Shown: in pieces, positions 23,106 through 26,654 of the stretch | Numbering within the stretch: position 1 is the first letter of the stretch | How the letters are laid out: each line of letters begins with the position of its first letter | The notes under the pieces: model-generated | Database searches by the model: none | What the model was told of the DNA's origin: nothing | The model's input: the letters and a program-made list of their open reading frames with translations, nothing else | DNA from: an uncultured Oscillospiraceae bacterium | GTDB taxonomy: Bacteria > Bacillota > Clostridia > Oscillospirales > Oscillospiraceae | Direction: 5' to 3' | Length of the DNA stretch: 26,654 nt | Assembly (NCBI GenBank): GCA_958436045.1 | Contig: CAUBIP010000016.1 | Span: forward strand, 1-26,654 | Position numbers and translations under genes: made by a program

Positions 23106-25703
23106 ATGAATGCACAGAAATATACGCAAAAATCCCTGGAAGCGATCCAAGCAGCCCAGTCGCTGGCGCTGCAGCACCAAAATCAGCAGATCGAGCAGGT
23201 CCACCTACTCGGCGCGCTGCTTCAGCAGGAGGGCGGGCTAATCCCGCAGCTGCTGCAAAAAATGGGCCGCGCCCCGGAGAGCCTGGCGGCGGCAGTCTCG
23301 AAGGAGATCACAAAGCTGCCGTCCGTCACCGGTTCCGGCCGGGAAGCAGATAAATATTATATTGCCCGGGAGGTCGACCAGGTATTCCAGGAGGCCGAGT
23401 CCGCCGCCGCGCAGATGCACGACGATTTTGTCTCTGTCGAGCACCTGTTTCTGGCCCTGCTGACTTGCCCGGACCGGACGCTAAAGCAGCTGTTTTCCAC
23501 CTATCAGCTGCAAAAGGAGGCCGTTCTGCAGGCCCTGCAGACCATCCGCGGCAACCAGCGCGTCACCAATGACAACCCGGAAGACACCTATGAGGCTCTG
23601 GAAAAATTCGGCACAGACCTTGTCAAGCGGGCGAGAGAGAAGAAAATGGACCCGGTCATCGGCCGGGATGATGAGATCCGAAATGTCATCCGCATTCTTT
23701 CCCGAAAGACGAAGAATAACCCCGTCCTAATCGGTGAGCCCGGCGTCGGTAAAACGGCCATCGCCGAAGGGCTGGCCCAACGGATCGTCAAGGGTGACGT
23801 GCCGAAGAGCCTGCGGGATAAGACGATTTTCTCCCTGGATATGGGCGCACTGATCGCCGGTGCAAAGTACCGGGGCGAATTTGAAGAGCGGCTCAAGGCC
23901 GTGCTGGAGGAAGTGAGAAAGTCGGAAGGCCGGATCATCCTCTTTATTGATGAACTGCACACCATCGTCGGCGCTGGCAAGACGGAGGGCTCTATGGACG
24001 CCGGCAACCTGCTCAAGCCGATGCTGGCCCGTGGCGAGCTCCACTGCATCGGCGCTACGACACTGGATGAATACCGCCAGTACATTGAAAAAGACCCGGC
24101 GTTGGAGCGTCGCTTCCAGACCGTTCTGGTCCAGGAGCCGACGGTAGAGGACACCATCGCCATCCTGCGTGGCTTAAAGGAGCGCTATGAGGTCTTCCAC
24201 GGCGTCAAGATCACGGACCCAGCCATCATCGCCGCCGCGACCCTCTCCAACCGCTATATCACCGATCGCTTCCTGCCGGACAAGGCCATTGACCTCATCG
24301 ACGAGGCCTGCGCTATGATCCGCACAGAGATGGATTCCATGCCCACGGAGCTGGACGTCATCTCCCGGAAGATTATCCAGATGGAGATTGAGGAAGCTGC
24401 CCTGAAAAATCAGGACGACGAGCTCTCCAAAGCGCGTCTGCAGGAGCTGCAGAAGGAGCTGGCCGAGAGCCGCGACAGCTTCAATTCCATGAAGGCCAAA
24501 TGGGAAAACGAAAAAAACGCCATCGGCCACGTCCAGCAGCTGCGGGAGCAGATTGAAAAGCTGAACGCTGAGATCGAGCGCGCCGAGCAGGACTACGACC
24601 TGGAAAAGGCCGCCCGGCTGAAATACGGCGAGCTGCCTGAGGCCAAGCGGCAGCTGGCTGAGGAAGAGCAGCATGCCCAGGACGCCAAAGAGAGCAGCCT
24701 GCTGCGGGATAAGGTCACCGATGAGGAGATCGCCCGCATCATTGAACGCTGGACAGGTATCCCTGTCGCGCGCCTGATGGAGGGCGAGCGGGATAAGCTG
24801 CTGCACCTGCAGGAGATTCTGCACCAGCGGGTCGTCGGCCAGGAGCAGGCCGTCCAGGCCGTCAGTGAGGCCATCTGGCGCAGCCGCGCCGGGATCCACG
24901 ACCCGAACCGCCCCATCGGCTCCTTCCTCTTCCTGGGCCCGACGGGCGTCGGCAAAACGGAGCTAGCCAAGACGCTGGCCCAGGCGCTGTTCGACGACGA
25001 AAAGAATCTGGTCCGGATCGACATGTCCGAGTACATGGAGAAATACTCCGTCTCGCGGCTAATCGGTGCGCCCCCCGGCTACGTCGGTTACGAAGAGGGC
25101 GGCCAGTTGACGGAAGCCGTCCGCCGGAAGCCCTATAGCGTGATCCTCTTCGACGAGATTGAAAAGGCACATCCGGATGTCTTCAACGTCCTGCTACAGG
25201 TACTTGACGACGGCCGGATCACCGACAGTCAGGGCCGCCTGGTGGATTTCAAAAATACAATCATCATCCTGACCTCCAACCTCGGCTCCCAGTTCCTGCT
25301 TGACGGCATCAACCCCGACGGCTCGATCTCCCGGGAGGCGACGGAGCAGGTCCAGCAGCTGCTGCGCCGGTCCTTCCGGCCCGAGTTCCTGAACCGGCTC
25401 GATGAGATCGTCTTCTACAAGCCGTTGACGAAGGATAACATCGGCAAGATCATCGACCTGCAGATCGAAGCGCTAAACCAGCGCCTGGAAGATAAGCAGA
25501 TGCACGTCACCGTCTCGACGGAGGCAAAGCAGTTTATCATCGACGCCGCCTACGACCCGCAGTACGGTGCCCGGCCGCTGCGCCGCTATGTCCAGCATAC
25601 GGTCGAGACGCTCATTGCCCGCCGCATCATCGCCGGCGATATCCTGCCGGGTGCGCAGCTTCGCGTCAGCGTCCAAAACGGCGAATTGGCCGTCGAAGCC
25701 TGA
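23106..25703 (+). CDS. clpB: ATP-dependent disaggregating chaperone ClpB
   Basis: ClpB is a hexameric cytoplasmic AAA+ machine that, with DnaK, pulls proteins out of aggregates. The 865-residue product has the full order of domains. An N-terminal Clp_N repeat domain spans about residues 1-145. NBD1 has Walker A GEPGVGKT (about 209) and Walker B LFIDELHT. The long coiled-coil M domain spans about 420-530 and separates ClpB from ClpC-type unfoldases. NBD2 has Walker A GPTGVGKT (about 611) and VILFDEIEKAHPDVFN. The D2-small domain has PQYGARPLRRYVQ near the C-terminus. No ClpP-docking IGF-type loop was noticed. AAAGGAG lies nine bases before the ATG. The gene is monocistronic under a CIRCE-controlled promoter and is followed by a shared terminator. 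Confidence 0.97.
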   Translation: MNAQKYTQKSLEAIQAAQSLALQHQNQQIEQVHLLGALLQQEGGLIPQLLQKMGRAPESLAAAVSKEITKLPSVTGSGREADKYYIAREVDQVFQEAESAAAQMHDDFVSVEHLFLALLTCPDRTLKQLFSTYQLQKEAVLQALQTIRGNQRVTNDNPEDTYEALEKFGTDLVKRAREKKMDPVIGRDDEIRNVIRILSRKTKNNPVLIGEPGVGKTAIAEGLAQRIVKGDVPKSLRDKTIFSLDMGALIAGAKYRGEFEERLKAVLEEVRKSEGRIILFIDELHTIVGAGKTEGSMDAGNLLKPMLARGELHCIGATTLDEYRQYIEKDPALERRFQTVLVQEPTVEDTIAILRGLKERYEVFHGVKITDPAIIAAATLSNRYITDRFLPDKAIDLIDEACAMIRTEMDSMPTELDVISRKIIQMEIEEAALKNQDDELSKARLQELQKELAESRDSFNSMKAKWENEKNAIGHVQQLREQIEKLNAEIERAEQDYDLEKAARLKYGELPEAKRQLAEEEQHAQDAKESSLLRDKVTDEEIARIIERWTGIPVARLMEGERDKLLHLQEILHQRVVGQEQAVQAVSEAIWRSRAGIHDPNRPIGSFLFLGPTGVGKTELAKTLAQALFDDEKNLVRIDMSEYMEKYSVSRLIGAPPGYVGYEEGGQLTEAVRRKPYSVILFDEIEKAHPDVFNVLLQVLDDGRITDSQGRLVDFKNTIIILTSNLGSQFLLDGINPDGSISREATEQVQQLLRRSFRPEFLNRLDEIVFYKPLTKDNIGKIIDLQIEALNQRLEDKQMHVTVSTEAKQFIIDAAYDPQYGARPLRRYVQHTVETLIARRIIAGDILPGAQLRVSVQNGELAVEA

Positions 25704-25721
25704 TTATATTGCCAAAAGCAC

Positions 25722-25756
25722 AAACGGACTGCCTCACATCGCGAGGCAGTCCGTTT
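25722..25756. terminator. Bidirectional terminator shared by clpB and the DUF1638 gene
   Basis: AAACGGACTGCCTC (25722-25735) pairs perfectly with GAGGCAGTCCGTTT (25743-25756) around a seven-base loop. T-rich sequence follows on both strands. The stem includes the last codons and stop of the DUF1638 gene. Confidence 0.88.
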
Positions 25757-26444
25757 CTTGCGGTTGTTTAATAAATTGGTCATTGTAAAATGTCTCCCCC
25801 GGCTTGAGAATGACAAATTGCTCGTCCCACCGGCCGCTGACCAGCTTTTCCAGCAGAATATTGCTGCCCGGGACATAACCGAGCTTGCTGTGGATCATCT
25901 CCGCCTGCGCCTGCGCGTCAGCGACATATCCAGGCTCCCGGCAATCATAGGTACCCGTATCGATGATATCCGCGTTGGTATACGACCGAAAATACGCCCG
26001 GAACAGCCGTCCAGCCTTCTTTTCACCGTATTGTTCCAACATTCTGCCATAAATAGCGTGGATATTAAAATATTCGTCATTGTCCCGAAAGTACATATGC
26101 CCGCAGGACTTTAGATTGGGGTACCAGGTGTCATCCGTATGCAGCAGCAGGGTGATGCAGTCATCCACCCGGGGCACGACGATACGGCAATCGGCCCCCA
26201 CGCCATCCAGCGCGCCGCCGCAAAAGCCCATCGCCAGCAGGATCGTATCATACGCCTGCCCCAGGGGCGCCAGGACCCGCTTCATCTCCTGGCACATTCT
26301 CTTGGGCTCCACATGCAGCTTTCGGTCGATCTCCACCACGGGAAAGCTCGTCCCCATTTTCTCCTGGGCCGCCTGCAAATGCAGCAGCATCGCATCGCAG
26401 ACGACGATCACTGTCTTCCCTGGCAGCGCCGTGTTTTGTTCCAT
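25734..26444 (-). CDS. DUF1638 family protein
   Basis: The 236-residue soluble protein matches my memory of the DUF1638 family, found in anaerobic bacteria and methanogens, often near corrinoid methyltransferase genes; no biochemical role is settled. Visible landmarks are VIVVCDAMLLHLQA (Cys16), AMGFCGGALDGVGADC (Cys75, Cys86), VVPRVDDCITLLL (Cys96) and SCGHMYF (Cys114). The several conserved Cys and acidic residues could bind a metal or cofactor, which is inference. The ATG at 26444 is chosen because AAGGGG lies five bases upstream; a longer in-frame start at 26501 would cover the predicted promoter. The gene stands alone here, with no methyltransferase neighbour in view. Confidence 0.82.
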   Translation of the reverse strand: MEQNTALPGKTVIVVCDAMLLHLQAAQEKMGTSFPVVEIDRKLHVEPKRMCQEMKRVLAPLGQAYDTILLAMGFCGGALDGVGADCRIVVPRVDDCITLLLHTDDTWYPNLKSCGHMYFRDNDEYFNIHAIYGRMLEQYGEKKAGRLFRAYFRSYTNADIIDTGTYDCREPGYVADAQAQAEMIHSKLGYVPGSNILLEKLVSGRWDEQFVILKPGETFYNDQFIKQPQETDCLAM

Positions 26445-26489
26445 AAGAGCCCCTTCTTTCCGGCTGTAGGATAATACTGTATTGCTATC

Positions 26490-26518
26490 ATCATAGCACA
26501 ATTTCTAAAACCGCGCAA
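26490..26518 (-). promoter_or_regulatory. Promoter of the DUF1638 gene
   Basis: On the minus strand TTGCGC (26513-26518) and TATGAT (26490-26495) are spaced by 17 bases. The -10 lies inside a small dyad, GCTAT-CATC-ATAGC (26484-26497). Confidence 0.6.
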
Positions 26519-26543
26519 TCTTTCCCCTCCCGCCATTTTGCTC

Positions 26544-26580
26544 CAGCGCCGCAAAATTTTTCTTGCTTTTTGCGGCGCTG
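26544..26580. repeat. 13-bp perfect inverted repeat upstream of tRNA-Leu
   Basis: CAGCGCCGCAAAA (26544-26556) faces TTTTGCGGCGCTG (26568-26580) around an 11-base T-rich loop. The right arm begins at the last base of the predicted -35 and fills most of the spacer before the -10 of the tRNA-Leu promoter. It could be an operator or a terminator-like element of unclear direction. Confidence 0.6.
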
Positions 26581-26591
26581 TATACTATAAT
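26563..26591 (+). promoter_or_regulatory. Promoter of tRNA-Leu
   Basis: TTGCTT (26563-26568) and TATAAT (26586-26591) are spaced by 17 bases; the tRNA begins 13 bases after the -10. Confidence 0.68.
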
Positions 26592-26604
26592 ATTTTTGTT
26601 ATAT

Positions 26605-26654
26605 GCCGGTGTGATGGAATTGGTAGACGTAGTGGACTCAAAATCCACCGCCAG
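26605..26654 (+). tRNA. tRNA-Leu(CAA), 5' part cut by window edge
   Basis: The sequence from GCCGGTG (acceptor 5' strand) through the D arm TGGAATTGGTAGAC to the anticodon arm is typical of tRNA-Leu. The arm GTGGA-CTCAAAA-TCCAC places CAA in the anticodon, reading UUG. The long variable arm begins with CGCCAG at the edge; the T arm and 3' end lie outside the window. Confidence 0.93.

Overview
The window looks like a chromosomal segment of a GC-rich Firmicute of class Clostridia, probably Oscillospiraceae/Ruminococcaceae-like. The evidence is: strong AGGAGG-type ribosome binding sites; sigma-A promoters in short AT-rich gaps; a T-box leader on alaS; a perfect CIRCE operator on clpB; and an S-layer-homology (SLH) surface protein together with a CsaB-type polysaccharide pyruvyltransferase. 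No insertion sequence, prophage, CRISPR array or rRNA was seen. The genus assignment is inference only.

Region 1 (1-9134) is a housekeeping block on the minus strand. From upstream to downstream it holds a T-box leader, alaS, a HIT-family gene, a strong intergenic hairpin, comEC, holA, rnmV (RNase M5) and an ABC-F gene that runs off the left edge. The last four are packed with overlaps or a few bases between them, which suggests translational coupling.

Region 2 (9195-14886) is a cell-envelope polysaccharide locus of two divergent units. The minus unit encodes a protein in which a GT4 glycosyltransferase is fused to a CsaB pyruvyltransferase, followed by a second glycosyltransferase. The plus unit encodes a membrane-anchored DUF4330 protein and an O-antigen-ligase/Wzy-like polymerase. 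Together they look like a system that makes and pyruvylates a secondary cell-wall polymer.

Region 3 (14920-20664) holds a large regulator with two tandem HTH domains, divergent from a 1183-residue secreted protein. That protein has BspA-type leucine-rich repeats, Cys-rich modules and three C-terminal SLH domains. SLH domains bind pyruvylated wall polymers, so regions 2 and 3 fit functionally: region 2 would make the anchor and region 3 the anchored protein. The 400-bp divergent gap holds several palindromes and a possible leader peptide. This is the most interesting part of the window.

Region 4 (20694-26654) holds sfsA with a shortened N-terminal domain, a lipoprotein-like or membrane-anchored GH3-fold protein whose catalytic motifs are degraded, and clpB under CIRCE control. 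It ends with a solitary DUF1638 gene and the 5' half of a tRNA-Leu(CAA) gene cut by the right edge. All calls come from reading the sequence; no database search was possible.
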